Numbered from the stretch's first letter, positions 13,741 to 20,946 are shown. The stretch is DNA of 36,831 nucleotides from an uncultured Lachnospiraceae bacterium (GCA_900315945.1 ONAZ01000022.1:29650-66480), one strand, 5' to 3'. Translations and numbers: made by a program. The notes: a model not told the origin generated them from the sequence alone.

Positions 13741-14262
13741 ATGGAATTATCAGTAGCAAAATTAAATCGAGCATTGGAGTATTTTATAATCGGGGAGAAT
13801 TATAAATATAGTCCATCACAGTTTATGTTTGATTATAAATCAGACAAGGATTATGCCTATATTATTATAGATACTCACTATATAATCCGGGCCCCTAAAA
13901 AAGATTTGGAGTTAAATAAAGTATTAGAAGCAGATACACTATATCCTGCAATAAAAAGGGATATAAATATAGAGCGTATGATAACATCAATAATGGAAGA
14001 TAAAACTCACGTAGATTTTAAGTATAATGGACTAAAAGAAGTGGGTGCAGATAATAAGGAGTTAGTAGAGTTTATTTCAGGTGATAATAAGAAATATATA
14101 AATCCTAAGTTCTTTAAACAATATTATAACCATAATATAATAGCAAATAAAATACCAGATAATATAACATTCTCAGGTATGGCTTCATATAGACAGCCAC
14201 TAATTATGTGGGAGAATGATGAAGCAATAGCAGTATTTATGCCAATAGATATAGCTCAATAA
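13741..14262 (+). CDS. Hypothetical protein, 173 aa
   Basis: Unrecognised alpha-beta protein. The C-terminal stretch QPLIMWENDEAIAVFMPI looks like the final strands of sliding clamps (P-l-i...y/f-l-m-P-i), and the phage does encode a clamp loader. However, at 173 residues it is shorter than known clamps and the rest shows no clamp repeat, so I leave it unnamed. Last gene of the promoter-D operon, with AAAGGAG upstream of the ATG. No clear terminator follows. Confidence 0.6.
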   Translation: MELSVAKLNRALEYFIIGENYKYSPSQFMFDYKSDKDYAYIIIDTHYIIRAPKKDLELNKVLEADTLYPAIKRDINIERMITSIMEDKTHVDFKYNGLKEVGADNKELVEFISGDNKKYINPKFFKQYYNHNIIANKIPDNITFSGMASYRQPLIMWENDEAIAVFMPIDIAQ

Positions 14263-14300
14263 AAAAAAATCGGCGGGATAATAAAGATAAGCAATAAGTA

Positions 14301-14341
14301 GGATAGATAGTTAGTATATATAAAAACTAATATATCTATCC
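14301..14341. repeat. Long imperfect hairpin
   Basis: GGATAGATA (14301-14309) pairs with TATCTATCC (14333-14341), continued inward by TTAGT/ACTAA. There is no U-run after it, so it is not a typical terminator. It lies just before A+T-rich DNA leading to the parS pair. Confidence 0.6.
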
Positions 14342-14493
14342 TATTACAATATACTGATATAATAAATAAAGTAAATAATAACAATTCACCATTAAGTATA
14401 TAAAGTATATATAATATAGATAAATATTGCTTATATGGAATTTACACACTAGGAAACAGGAAATTCCCGTACAGACAGCAAGCGAAATATGAA

Positions 14494-14509
14494 TGTTCCA
14501 CGTGAAACA
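14494..14509. promoter_or_regulatory. parS site 1 (ParB/Spo0J binding site)
   Basis: TGTTCCACGTGAAACA is a perfect match to the chromosomal parS consensus of Firmicutes and most bacteria, bound by ParB/Spo0J. It is intergenic. ParB loads here as a CTP-dependent sliding clamp; no parA or parB is in this window. Confidence 0.9.
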
Positions 14510-14535
14510 TTTCAAGCTAAATATTGTTAGCAGGA

Positions 14536-14551
14536 TGTTCCACGTGAAACA
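14536..14551. promoter_or_regulatory. parS site 2 (ParB/Spo0J binding site)
   Basis: A second exact TGTTCCACGTGAAACA, same orientation, 42 bp (about four helical turns) from the first. Two exact copies of a 16-mer in one intergenic region rule out chance. Confidence 0.9.
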
Positions 14552-14608
14552 TTTTCTTCTATTATATATAGGTATTTTTATATAGTGAAAATAAATATGG
14601 TAAAGGAC

Positions 14609-14628
14609 GAAGTCATTAAAGTTCGTTG
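14609..14628 (+). repeat. Dispersed 20-bp repeat, copy 3
   Basis: GAAGTCATTAAAGTTCGTTG differs at one base from the copies at 6227 and 8592. Here no -10 box follows at the right distance; instead the minus-strand terminator hairpin starts 21 bases later. Confidence 0.7.
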
Positions 14629-14777
14629 CGTGTGCGTGTAATATAAAAGGAGCGGGACTCTACCCCGCTCCCATTACATATGTGATGCTGTACATATGTA
14701 TGTCTATGCATATATAGCAAGTTTACATAATATCCCGGGCAGTCGCCCAGGGGTTGGAGTTTCCATAATGTGTTCAT
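14616..14777 (-). CDS. Possible 53-aa minus-strand peptide
   Basis: The only minus-strand reading frame with a good ribosome site: AGAAAGGAGAAAAGT before ATG (complement of 14775-14777). The product (MNTLWKLQPLGDCPGYYVNL... ) is unrecognised, without a membrane segment. It is served by the minus-strand promoter F. The coding DNA is packed with strong hairpins, including the terminator stem at 14649-14671, so the transcript may instead act as a structured RNA, with the reading frame as leader or by-product. An upstream in-frame start at 14807 has no comparable site. Confidence 0.4.
   Translation of the reverse strand: MNTLWKLQPLGDCPGYYVNLLYMHRHTYVQHHICNGSGVESRSFYITRTRNEL
14649..14671 (-). terminator. 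Minus-strand terminator
   Basis: Perfect 8-bp G+C-rich stem GGAGCGGG/CCCGCTCC with a 7-base loop. Read on the minus strand it is followed by TTTTATAT; on the plus strand no T-run follows. Confidence 0.75.
14720..14731 (+). repeat. AGTTTACATAAT element inside the minus-strand unit
   Basis: One of seven copies. Unlike most others it is within a transcribed region rather than at a promoter, next to the G+C-rich hairpin. Confidence 0.6.
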
Positions 14778-14826
14778 ACTTTTCTCCTTTCTCATGTTCG
14801 TGAACATGCATATATTTCTACTATAT

Positions 14827-14890
14827 ATTATAACTTGGAGTTTACATAATTGATATATTAAAAAACTGTCATTTATATAAAGATTCTGTC
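14827..14890 (-). promoter_or_regulatory. Paired-GACAG promoter F (minus strand)
   Basis: On the minus strand two GACAG boxes (complement of 14886-14890 and 14866-14870) are 20 bp apart, followed at the same 15-base offset as in the plus-strand copies by TATCAA (14850-14855), 17 bases and TATAAT (14827-14832). An AGTTTACATAAT element (14839-14850, plus-strand reading) occupies the spacer. It diverges from promoter E. Confidence 0.7.
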
Positions 14891-14902
14891 ATTTGAAAAG
14901 TT

Positions 14903-14964
14903 CACAGATATTCGATATAAATGACAGAATTATTGTATACTTATATAATTTTCCTTGATATAAT
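14903..14964 (+). promoter_or_regulatory. Paired-GACAG promoter E
   Basis: ACAGATATTCGATA (from 14904) and GACAGAATTATTG (14923), about 20 bp apart; TATACT (14936-14941), 17 bases, TATAAT (14959-14964). It drives the gene at 15021. A GCGC-ACA-GCGC mini-hairpin lies just before that gene's ribosome site. Confidence 0.72.
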
Positions 14965-15020
14965 AAAGTCAGAAAATAAATAAAAAAGTTTACAGCGCAC
15001 AGCGCGGAAAGGAGTCTATT

Positions 15021-15428
15021 ATGACAAATAATATTTTTACAAAGGAAGTTTTAGCAAGATGCGAAGCAAATACAGTTAAGCTCACAACAGCACAGAAACT
15101 TGAATTACATCATGATTTAGTGCTTGACGTTTTAGCACAGTATGACAACATTACTTATAAAGATGAGTATCAGCTTAATCCGAACACTAAAAAACATAAG
15201 TTCACAGTACAGGCGGAAGATTCAAATGCAAATATATTTGAAGTGTTCTATACTTCAAAAGATAAGTATCATGTATGCACTAGAATAAATCTTAGCAAAT
15301 ACAGCGAAGATGCACAGTATCACGAAAAATGGGATATGTTCTGGGATTTATATGTAGATACTAGCGACAGACTTTCAAAAGTACTAGATTTCATTTTTGA
15401 AGCGAACAACGCACAGCTAGAGGCATAA
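15021..15428 (+). CDS. Hypothetical protein, 135 aa
   Basis: Acidic protein of unknown function with an N-terminal helical part (LTTAQKLELHHDLVLDVL) and a beta-rich middle (HKFTVQAEDSNANIFEVFYT). It is a single-gene unit between promoter E and a strong terminator, a layout that implies dedicated high expression. GGAAAGGAG precedes the ATG. Candidate early effector by position only. Confidence 0.65.
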   Translation: MTNNIFTKEVLARCEANTVKLTTAQKLELHHDLVLDVLAQYDNITYKDEYQLNPNTKKHKFTVQAEDSNANIFEVFYTSKDKYHVCTRINLSKYSEDAQYHEKWDMFWDLYVDTSDRLSKVLDFIFEANNAQLEA

Positions 15429-15439
15429 GTTTACATAAT
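15428..15439 (+). repeat. AGTTTACATAAT element at a gene end
   Basis: Begins on the last base of the stop codon at 15428 and ends four bases before a terminator stem. I found no promoter here, so this copy resembles a site acting within a transcript or as a silencer. Confidence 0.6.
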
Positions 15440-15442
15440 CAG

Positions 15443-15476
15443 CCCCCACTCGGGAAAAACGAGTGGGGGGATTTTT
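15443..15476 (+). terminator. Strong Rho-independent terminator
   Basis: Perfect 10-bp stem CCCCCACTCG (15443-15452) with CGAGTGGGGG (15460-15469), then GATTTTT. It isolates the promoter-E gene from the packaging region. Confidence 0.93.
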
Positions 15477-15499
15477 ATGTCTGGCTCCCTGTCGTTCTC

Positions 15500-15611
15500 A
15501 AAAAATACTGAGTAAAAACTTCAATGTATTGGGGCTCGATTTTCTACACAATTAAGGGTCTTGTATTGTCTCGCAAAAAATACTGAGCAGTTCTATGATT
15601 GTATTGTCGCA
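15500..15611. repeat. Phased repeat array upstream of terL
   Basis: TGTATTG recurs at 15525, 15562 and 15600, about 37-38 bp apart. AAAAAATACTGAG is exact at the start of the first and third units, each flanked by a CTC on the left. AGTTCT near 15588 and AGAACT near 15611 form an inverted repeat. Bracketed by two terminators, it could be a packaging (cos/pac) site or a small RNA. Confidence 0.5.
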
Positions 15612-15618
15612 AGAACTT

Positions 15619-15648
15619 CCATGATGCATCTGTATCATGGTCTTTTTT
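15619..15648 (+). terminator. Rho-independent terminator before terL
   Basis: CCATGAT (15619-15625) pairs with ATCATGG (15634-15640), followed by TCTTTTTT. Second terminator of the pair that encloses the repeat array. Confidence 0.85.
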
Positions 15649-15650
15649 GC

Positions 15651-15679
15651 TTGTGAAAGTTTACATAACGTGATATATT
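15651..15679 (+). promoter_or_regulatory. Candidate late promoter of terL with operator element
   Basis: TTGTGA (15651-15656), 17 bases, TATATT (15674-15679) with an extended TG (15671-15672). AGTTTACATAAC (15658-15669), a one-base variant of the dispersed 12-mer, fills the spacer, so bound protein would block or alter polymerase access. Confidence 0.55.
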
Positions 15680-15704
15680 GTTTTCATAGGGAGAATAAGA
15701 AGAT

Positions 15705-17006
15705 ATGATAAATATAAAGATGCAAGATTTAATAATACCTGCTTATGATGAAGTATTTAAAGATATTATGAATCATGGTCATACTCATTACTGTCTTAAA
15801 GGGGGTAGAGGTTCTACTAAGAGTTCATTTATCGGAGGTATTTCTATTCCGTTAGTTATTATGAATAACCCACTTGTTAATGCAGTGTGCTTTCGTAAAG
15901 TAGGCAATACTGTGCAGAATAGTATATATTCTCAGGTTACATGGGGAATATATCAAATGGGTTTGCAGGACTTGTTTCATATACCTAAGACTTACTCTAA
16001 CCCTATTGTGTATAAGCCAACCGGGCAGAAGATATTCTTCATGGGTATGGATGACCCTAATAAAGTAAAGTCTATCAAGGTTGAGAAGGGATATATAGGA
16101 ATTACTTGGTGGGAAGAGCTAGACCAGTTTGCTGGCGAAGCGGAATTGCGTAAAGTATTGCAGTCTACCATGAGAGGTGGAGAGTTATTTTGGGACTTTC
16201 GTACTTTCAATCCACCTATTTCTATTGATAATTGGGCTAATGAGTATGCAGAAGAAAGTCTTGACAGAGAAAATACTCTTGTAGTGTCAAACACTTATTT
16301 GGATGTGCCTAAGTCGTGGCTAGGTCAGCCGTTCATAGAGGAAGCTGAGGACCTCAAACGCATTAACGAGAAAGCATATCAGCATGAGTATTTAGGTATG
16401 CCGGTTGGAACTGGTGGTGGAGTATTTCCTAATGCTTGCGACCTCGATATGCGTCAGCAAGTACCTGTATATGACTTTGACGGAAATATACTTGAGTATA
16501 CAGAGATGTGGAAGACTTTCGATAAGATTTATAACGGCATAGATTGGGGCTTTGCTAAGGACCCATTTAGATTTGTGCGTATGCATTATGACCCTAAGAA
16601 GCTGGATTTATATATCTTTAGAGAATACAGCACTGTGCAGACACGAAACCAGGTAGTTTTTGATACTCTGTATAATGAAAAGAAGATGATAGATAGAGCA
16701 GAGTTAGTTACTGCTGATAGCGCAGAGATGAAATCAGTAGCGGACTTTAAAGCATATGGAGCATATATACGAGGAGCAGTCAAAGGACCAGATTCTGTTA
16801 GATATGGTATAAAGTGGTTACAAGGTCTTAATCATATCTATATAGACAGACGAATGTGCCCTAAGACTTACAAAGAGTTTACTCACTATGAGTATCTCCA
16901 AGACAGAGAAGGTAACTGGATTAGTGATTATCCAGATGAAAATAACCACAGCATAGACGCTACAAGGTACGCATTGGAAAGATATTGCAATAGACGAGGT
17001 AATTAA
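15705..17006 (+). CDS. terL: Terminase large subunit
   Basis: ATPase-nuclease of the DNA packaging motor, Terminase_3/XtmB type, 433 aa. Walker A is GGRGSTKS (residues 33-40), Walker B is in GYIGITWWEELDQF, and the RNase H-like nuclease shows NGIDWGFAKDPF, TADSAEMKSV and a final DENNHSIDATRYALERY with the metal-binding aspartates. Length is normal. The ATG follows GGGAGAATAAG. It heads the structural operon, separated from terS by about 7 kb. Confidence 0.95.
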   Translation: MINIKMQDLIIPAYDEVFKDIMNHGHTHYCLKGGRGSTKSSFIGGISIPLVIMNNPLVNAVCFRKVGNTVQNSIYSQVTWGIYQMGLQDLFHIPKTYSNPIVYKPTGQKIFFMGMDDPNKVKSIKVEKGYIGITWWEELDQFAGEAELRKVLQSTMRGGELFWDFRTFNPPISIDNWANEYAEESLDRENTLVVSNTYLDVPKSWLGQPFIEEAEDLKRINEKAYQHEYLGMPVGTGGGVFPNACDLDMRQQVPVYDFDGNILEYTEMWKTFDKIYNGIDWGFAKDPFRFVRMHYDPKKLDLYIFREYSTVQTRNQVVFDTLYNEKKMIDRAELVTADSAEMKSVADFKAYGAYIRGAVKGPDSVRYGIKWLQGLNHIYIDRRMCPKTYKEFTHYEYLQDREGNWISDYPDENNHSIDATRYALERYCNRRGN

Positions 17007-17009
17007 GAT

Positions 17010-17261
17010 ATGGCAAATAAAGCAACTGGAATCAAATCACGACGCAACAAGTCGTGGAAAGGACAAGACACATCAGGTGTCTACGGTGCGAATAAGCGAG
17101 GTAGCAGTAATCGAGGTAAGAATTATAATACCGGCGATAATACTCTAAAGAAAACAAAGGGTATTGATGATTTGCAGGGCGAGACTAAAGAGAAGCGTGG
17201 ACGCACTAAAAGTAATGCACCTAGAGGTAAGAAGAAAGGTACAGGAAAGGGACATAACTAA
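17010..17261 (+). CDS. Basic low-complexity protein, 83 aa
   Basis: Lys/Arg/Gly/Asn-rich, apparently disordered throughout, ending APRGKKKGTGKGHN. Such composition suits binding to DNA or RNA, perhaps during packaging given its place between terL and portal. No domain recognised. Its stop overlaps the next ATG. Confidence 0.6.
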   Translation: MANKATGIKSRRNKSWKGQDTSGVYGANKRGSSNRGKNYNTGDNTLKKTKGIDDLQGETKEKRGRTKSNAPRGKKKGTGKGHN

Positions 17262-17908
17262 TGCCGCAGTTATTAAATACATCTGTAAGAGAATATATTG
17301 GTGTTGGTGAATATGACATACCAGCTATTCAGCCCGTATATGAGATGCCTAAGATAAATGATTGGTTAGAGTTTGAGAAAGCAAAGCGAGCCAGACATAA
17401 ATCTAAAGCATCCGGAGTGCATTTCTTTGAGTATGATTTTAAGTTTGAGTGTGTATGGAATTTTCCAGATAGATATGTTGATGTATTGTCACAATATGGG
17501 GCTGTCATAACACCCGATTTTTCTTATTATATAGATTTTCCAAAAGCGTTAAGAGTCTTTAATAAATATCGTATGCATTGGATTACAGCATATTGGCAGG
17601 AGCGGGGCATTACAGTGATACCACTCATACGATACGGTTTGGAAGAAGATTGGGATTGGTGTTTCGACGGATACCCTATAGACAGTATTGTAGCAGTATC
17701 AGCAGTAGGTGGTGGAAAATCAGCAGAACACATAGAAGCCGGTATGCGTGGATATGAAGAGATGCTGAAACGACTCCAACCAAGAGAGATACTTGTATAT
17801 ACTAATACATTTGATTATCTACCGGGTAATGTAACATACATAAAGTATGATATAGATAAGCACATAAAAGGTATTGACGATACAAATAAGGAGGAAGATG
17901 ATGATTAG
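17261..17908 (+). CDS. DUF4417 family protein, 215 aa
   Basis: Recognisable DUF4417 features: SGVHFFEYDFKFECVWNFP, AVITPDFSYYIDFP, ITAYWQERGITVIPLIRYG, and CFDGYPIDSIVAVSAVGGGKS. The family's biochemical role is not known to me; it occurs in phages and mobile elements. Its place between terL and portal is odd for a non-structural protein and hints at a packaging or morphogenesis accessory. The acidic tail (DDTNKEEDDD) overlaps the portal start and carries its AAGGAGG site. Confidence 0.8.
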   Translation: MPQLLNTSVREYIGVGEYDIPAIQPVYEMPKINDWLEFEKAKRARHKSKASGVHFFEYDFKFECVWNFPDRYVDVLSQYGAVITPDFSYYIDFPKALRVFNKYRMHWITAYWQERGITVIPLIRYGLEEDWDWCFDGYPIDSIVAVSAVGGGKSAEHIEAGMRGYEEMLKRLQPREILVYTNTFDYLPGNVTYIKYDIDKHIKGIDDTNKEEDDD

Positions 17909-19751
17909 TTTTTCTCAAATCTTAGAAAAATTAAAGGAGGTATTTGCTAAGATGATAGGCACCAAATCAATAGAAAACGTACTACATGTAGCACCTGTTA
18001 TGTCGAGCGCAATGCAGAATCAAATACAGCTATGGGAAGCTATGTACACAGGACATTCTCCGTGGTTAAAGTCAGCAACCTTTGATGACCCTAGTGTTAT
18101 AGTTGGGCTTGGACTTCCACAGCAGATAGCAAACGAGAAAGCACGTACAGCACTGCTTGAGTTTAAGAGTGAAGTAACTACTCCAATGAAGGAAGTTGAG
18201 ACACCTAGAGAGAACGCAGGCGAGAACATTTTAGAGCGTTTTAAACAGGATAATCAAGCAGATACGACAAATAATACAACTAACGCTACAGAAAGCAAAG
18301 AAAACGCTTCTAGCAATGCTACAGACGCTAATACAAATCAGTTTAGCAGATATAATACATCACAGTTTCATCCACAAGCTACAGTTAAAGAATTAGTGCC
18401 AAAAGGTCCAACACAAAGGGCTGAGTATCTTAACAAGACATATCAAAAGAAGGTACTTAGAAAACTAAGAACACAAATGGAATGTGGTATCGCATTAGGT
18501 GGACTTGTAATAAAGCCATATGTAATAATGAATGATACAGACGATAACGACACTAATGAAAATGCACTGACACTAAACACTAAGTTAGATAAAGCTGATA
18601 TGGAGTTTGACTTTGTATATGCCAATAACTTTTATCCATTAGCATTTAATGGTAGCGGAGATATTACAGAAGCGGCATTTATTGAGCGTAAAGTTGATAA
18701 AGATATAACATACAGTAGATTAGAGCATCATAAGTACGCTAATCACAAAGTTACTATAACAAATATGGCTTTTAAATCTACAGCAAAGACACAGAACAGC
18801 AACAATGATTTAGGACAGCAGATACCGCTTAAATCAGTACCTGAGTGGCAGAATATAGAAGAAACTACTATTATAAAGAATGTAGACAGACTTTTGTTTG
18901 CATATTTCAAAATGCCAGAAGCTAATACAGTAGATATTCATAGTCCACTAGGTGTTAGTGGTTTTGATAAAGCTATTCACCTTATCGAAGAAGCCGACAA
19001 GCAATTCAGCAGACTTCTTTGGGAGTACGAAGGTGGTGAACTAGCTATTGATATAGACAGAGATGCTTTACGTGATACTGAGGTTAGAAATGATAAGGGT
19101 GAACTTATCATTACGTCTAAGATGGGACATTTACAGCAGAGACTTTATAGACCAGTAGATATTGGAGCAGACGGAGATACATATAATCAATATGCACCAG
19201 TTCTACGTGATGCGAGCTATATTAGTGGACTTAATACTATACTGATGCATATAGAAGATGTAACAGGACTTTCACGAGGAACACTTTCTCAGGTAGATAC
19301 AGCAGAAGCAAGAACAGCTACCGAGCTTAGAATATTGAAGCAGAGAAGTTACCAGACAAATGCTGAGATTCAAAAAGCTATGCAGATATGTCTTGAAGAC
19401 CTAGTATATGTAATGAATGTACTTTGTGAGTTATATGACATCACACCTGCCGGGGAGTATGAAGTATCTTTCGAGTGGGATGACAGTATCTTAGTTGACG
19501 TAGAAGAAGAACTTGGAAAGAGAATGACGCTTCTACAGAATGGTCTTATGAGTAAGAAAGAACTACGTATGTGGTACATGGGCGAGACTGAGAGACAAGC
19601 TAGAGAAGCACTGTTAGAAGTACAGGAAGAGAATAGAGTAGCAGTTGAAGATAATATAATGACGCAGATGGATATGGGACAACTCGGATTAGATGATACA
19701 CTTCAAAGAAGTCCTGATAGTTTTAAGCAGGGAATGAACAATGCTCAATGA
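17901..19751 (+). CDS. Portal protein (A118/SPP1-type)
   Basis: A 616-residue portal, the dodecameric ring that links capsid to tail and channels DNA. Supporting stretches are LWEAMYTGHSPWLK near the N-terminus, SLGL-like VGLGLPQQIANEKART, and the C-terminal EARTATELRILKQRSYQTNAEIQ followed by an acidic crown segment. A low-complexity Asn/Thr/Ala-rich insert covers about residues 115-150. ATG 17901 has the best distance to AAGGAGG; ATG 17898 is equally in frame. It overlaps both neighbours. Confidence 0.9.
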   Translation: MISFSQILEKLKEVFAKMIGTKSIENVLHVAPVMSSAMQNQIQLWEAMYTGHSPWLKSATFDDPSVIVGLGLPQQIANEKARTALLEFKSEVTTPMKEVETPRENAGENILERFKQDNQADTTNNTTNATESKENASSNATDANTNQFSRYNTSQFHPQATVKELVPKGPTQRAEYLNKTYQKKVLRKLRTQMECGIALGGLVIKPYVIMNDTDDNDTNENALTLNTKLDKADMEFDFVYANNFYPLAFNGSGDITEAAFIERKVDKDITYSRLEHHKYANHKVTITNMAFKSTAKTQNSNNDLGQQIPLKSVPEWQNIEETTIIKNVDRLLFAYFKMPEANTVDIHSPLGVSGFDKAIHLIEEADKQFSRLLWEYEGGELAIDIDRDALRDTEVRNDKGELIITSKMGHLQQRLYRPVDIGADGDTYNQYAPVLRDASYISGLNTILMHIEDVTGLSRGTLSQVDTAEARTATELRILKQRSYQTNAEIQKAMQICLEDLVYVMNVLCELYDITPAGEYEVSFEWDDSILVDVEEELGKRMTLLQNGLMSKKELRMWYMGETERQAREALLEVQEENRVAVEDNIMTQMDMGQLGLDDTLQRSPDSFKQGMNNAQ

Positions 19752-20946
19752 TGTAGATATTGACAACTTAATACAGCCCTTTATTGATAGACAGATACAG
19801 TTAGAAAGCTATGTCATTAACACTATTGCAACACGAGTAAAAGAAGTTGGTACATTGTCTAAGACAGACGTGTACCGACTTCAACAATTACTTAAAATAG
19901 GTAGTGATGTTAGAAGTATCAATAAACAGATAGCTACAGTGTTAAATATCCAAGAGACACAAGTTAAGAAAATGATAAAGGACGTAGCAGTAGATACTTA
20001 TAAAGGAGCACGTCCGTTCTATGATTATAGACGAACTGCACAAGTACCTTATGAAACTAATAAACGACTACAGCAAAGTGTTAATGCTATAGGAAAACAG
20101 ACCGCAGATACGTTTAAGAATCTGTCTAACTCTAAAGCAACTGGATTTTATATTCGTGATGCCAAGAATCGAACTACATTAAAGTTTCAGTCTGTAACTG
20201 ACACCTATCAAAGCGTTATAGATGAGGCAGTTCAATCTGTACAGACCGGAGTTTTGGATTTTGATAGTGCTATGAGAAGAACACTAAAGCAGTTAAACGA
20301 CAGTGGGCTACGTAGAGTTTATTGGGATAGCGGACATACAAGACGCTTAGATAGCACAGTTCGTATGAATATATTAGGTGGAGTACGTCAAATCAATCAA
20401 AAGGTGCAACAGCAGATAGCAGATGAAATAAACGCAGATGGAATAGAATTATCAGCACATAGTTTTTCAGCACCTGACCATGAGCCAATACAAGGACATA
20501 TATTCACGCTAGAAAACTTTGATAAGCTCCAAAATGAAAGAGCTTTTGAAGATACATATGGTCATAAGTTTAGTGCGATAAGACGTCCTATAGGTGAGTG
20601 GAACTGTAAGCATTTAACTCAGGCTGTTGTTATAGATGCACATACACCTATATGGAGTTTAGCTGAATTAGAAGAACTGAAAAAAGCTAATCATGACGGT
20701 TATACTACTAAAGACGGAAAGCATTTAACTATGTATGAATGTACTCAAGTACAGCGTAGCTATGAGACATCTATTCGATATGCTAAAGAGGGATATATAA
20801 TGGCTAAAAATGCGGGTAATGAAAAGCTCATGGACGAGTATGAAGCAAAGATTAGCCAGCTCAATAATGAGTATAGACAGTTCAGTAAAGACTGTGGTTT
20901 ATCTATGCAGAAGAAACGTGCTTCTGTCAGTGGTTTTTATAAATAG
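19741..20946 (+). CDS. Phage minor capsid protein (Phage_min_cap2-like)
   Basis: A 401-residue head protein that usually attaches near the portal. The diagnostic part is ELSAHSFSAPDHEPIQGH...FTLENFDKLQ, followed by IGEWNCKHLTQAVVID, a pattern shared with MuF-related minor capsid proteins. Long helices lie on either side. No toxin or ADP-ribosyltransferase extension is visible at the C-terminus. Starts within the end of the portal gene. Confidence 0.88.
   Translation: MLNDVDIDNLIQPFIDRQIQLESYVINTIATRVKEVGTLSKTDVYRLQQLLKIGSDVRSINKQIATVLNIQETQVKKMIKDVAVDTYKGARPFYDYRRTAQVPYETNKRLQQSVNAIGKQTADTFKNLSNSKATGFYIRDAKNRTTLKFQSVTDTYQSVIDEAVQSVQTGVLDFDSAMRRTLKQLNDSGLRRVYWDSGHTRRLDSTVRMNILGGVRQINQKVQQQIADEINADGIELSAHSFSAPDHEPIQGHIFTLENFDKLQNERAFEDTYGHKFSAIRRPIGEWNCKHLTQAVVIDAHTPIWSLAELEELKKANHDGYTTKDGKHLTMYECTQVQRSYETSIRYAKEGYIMAKNAGNEKLMDEYEAKISQLNNEYRQFSKDCGLSMQKKRASVSGFYK

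Larger units (their letters stand above)
14641..14820 (-). ncRNA. Candidate structured minus-strand RNA
   Basis: Downstream of promoter F, four hairpins follow in RNA order: CATGTTC/GAACATG (14793-14808), a G+C-rich CCCGGGC/GCCCAGGG stem (14734-14753), CATATGT/ACATATG (14677-14698), and GGAGCGGG/CCCGCTCC (14649-14671) followed by UUUUAUAU as terminator. The G+C-rich stems stand out in very A+T-rich DNA. Predicted length about 175-180 nucleotides; the 5' end is estimated from the -10 box. Confidence 0.5.
14263..15020. other. Regulatory and segregation region without a plus-strand gene
   Basis: These 758 bases hold, in order: a long hairpin, A+T-rich DNA with AAGTATATA repeats, two parS sites, the third 20-bp dispersed repeat, the minus-strand hairpin-rich unit, and divergent promoters F and E. 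No plus-strand coding region is supported. The concentration of cis-elements suggests a segregation or control centre. Confidence 0.7.

Noticed and set aside
13741-14262. Sliding clamp homologue
   Set aside because: Only the last 20 or so residues resemble clamp C-termini; the protein is too short and shows no clamp repeats.
14625-14650. Promoter at the third dispersed repeat
   Set aside because: A TTGCGT follows the repeat, but there is no -10 at 16-18 bases; the DNA there is the minus-strand terminator.
14793-14808. CATGTTCGTGAACATG as a LexA/SOS box
   Set aside because: The Gram-positive LexA box is GAAC-N4-GTTC; here the half-sites are in the opposite order (GTTC then GAAC), so I treat it only as a palindrome or hairpin.
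15500-15611. CRISPR array
   Set aside because: Units are only partly alike, about 37 bp in total with no separate repeat and spacer, and there are no cas genes.
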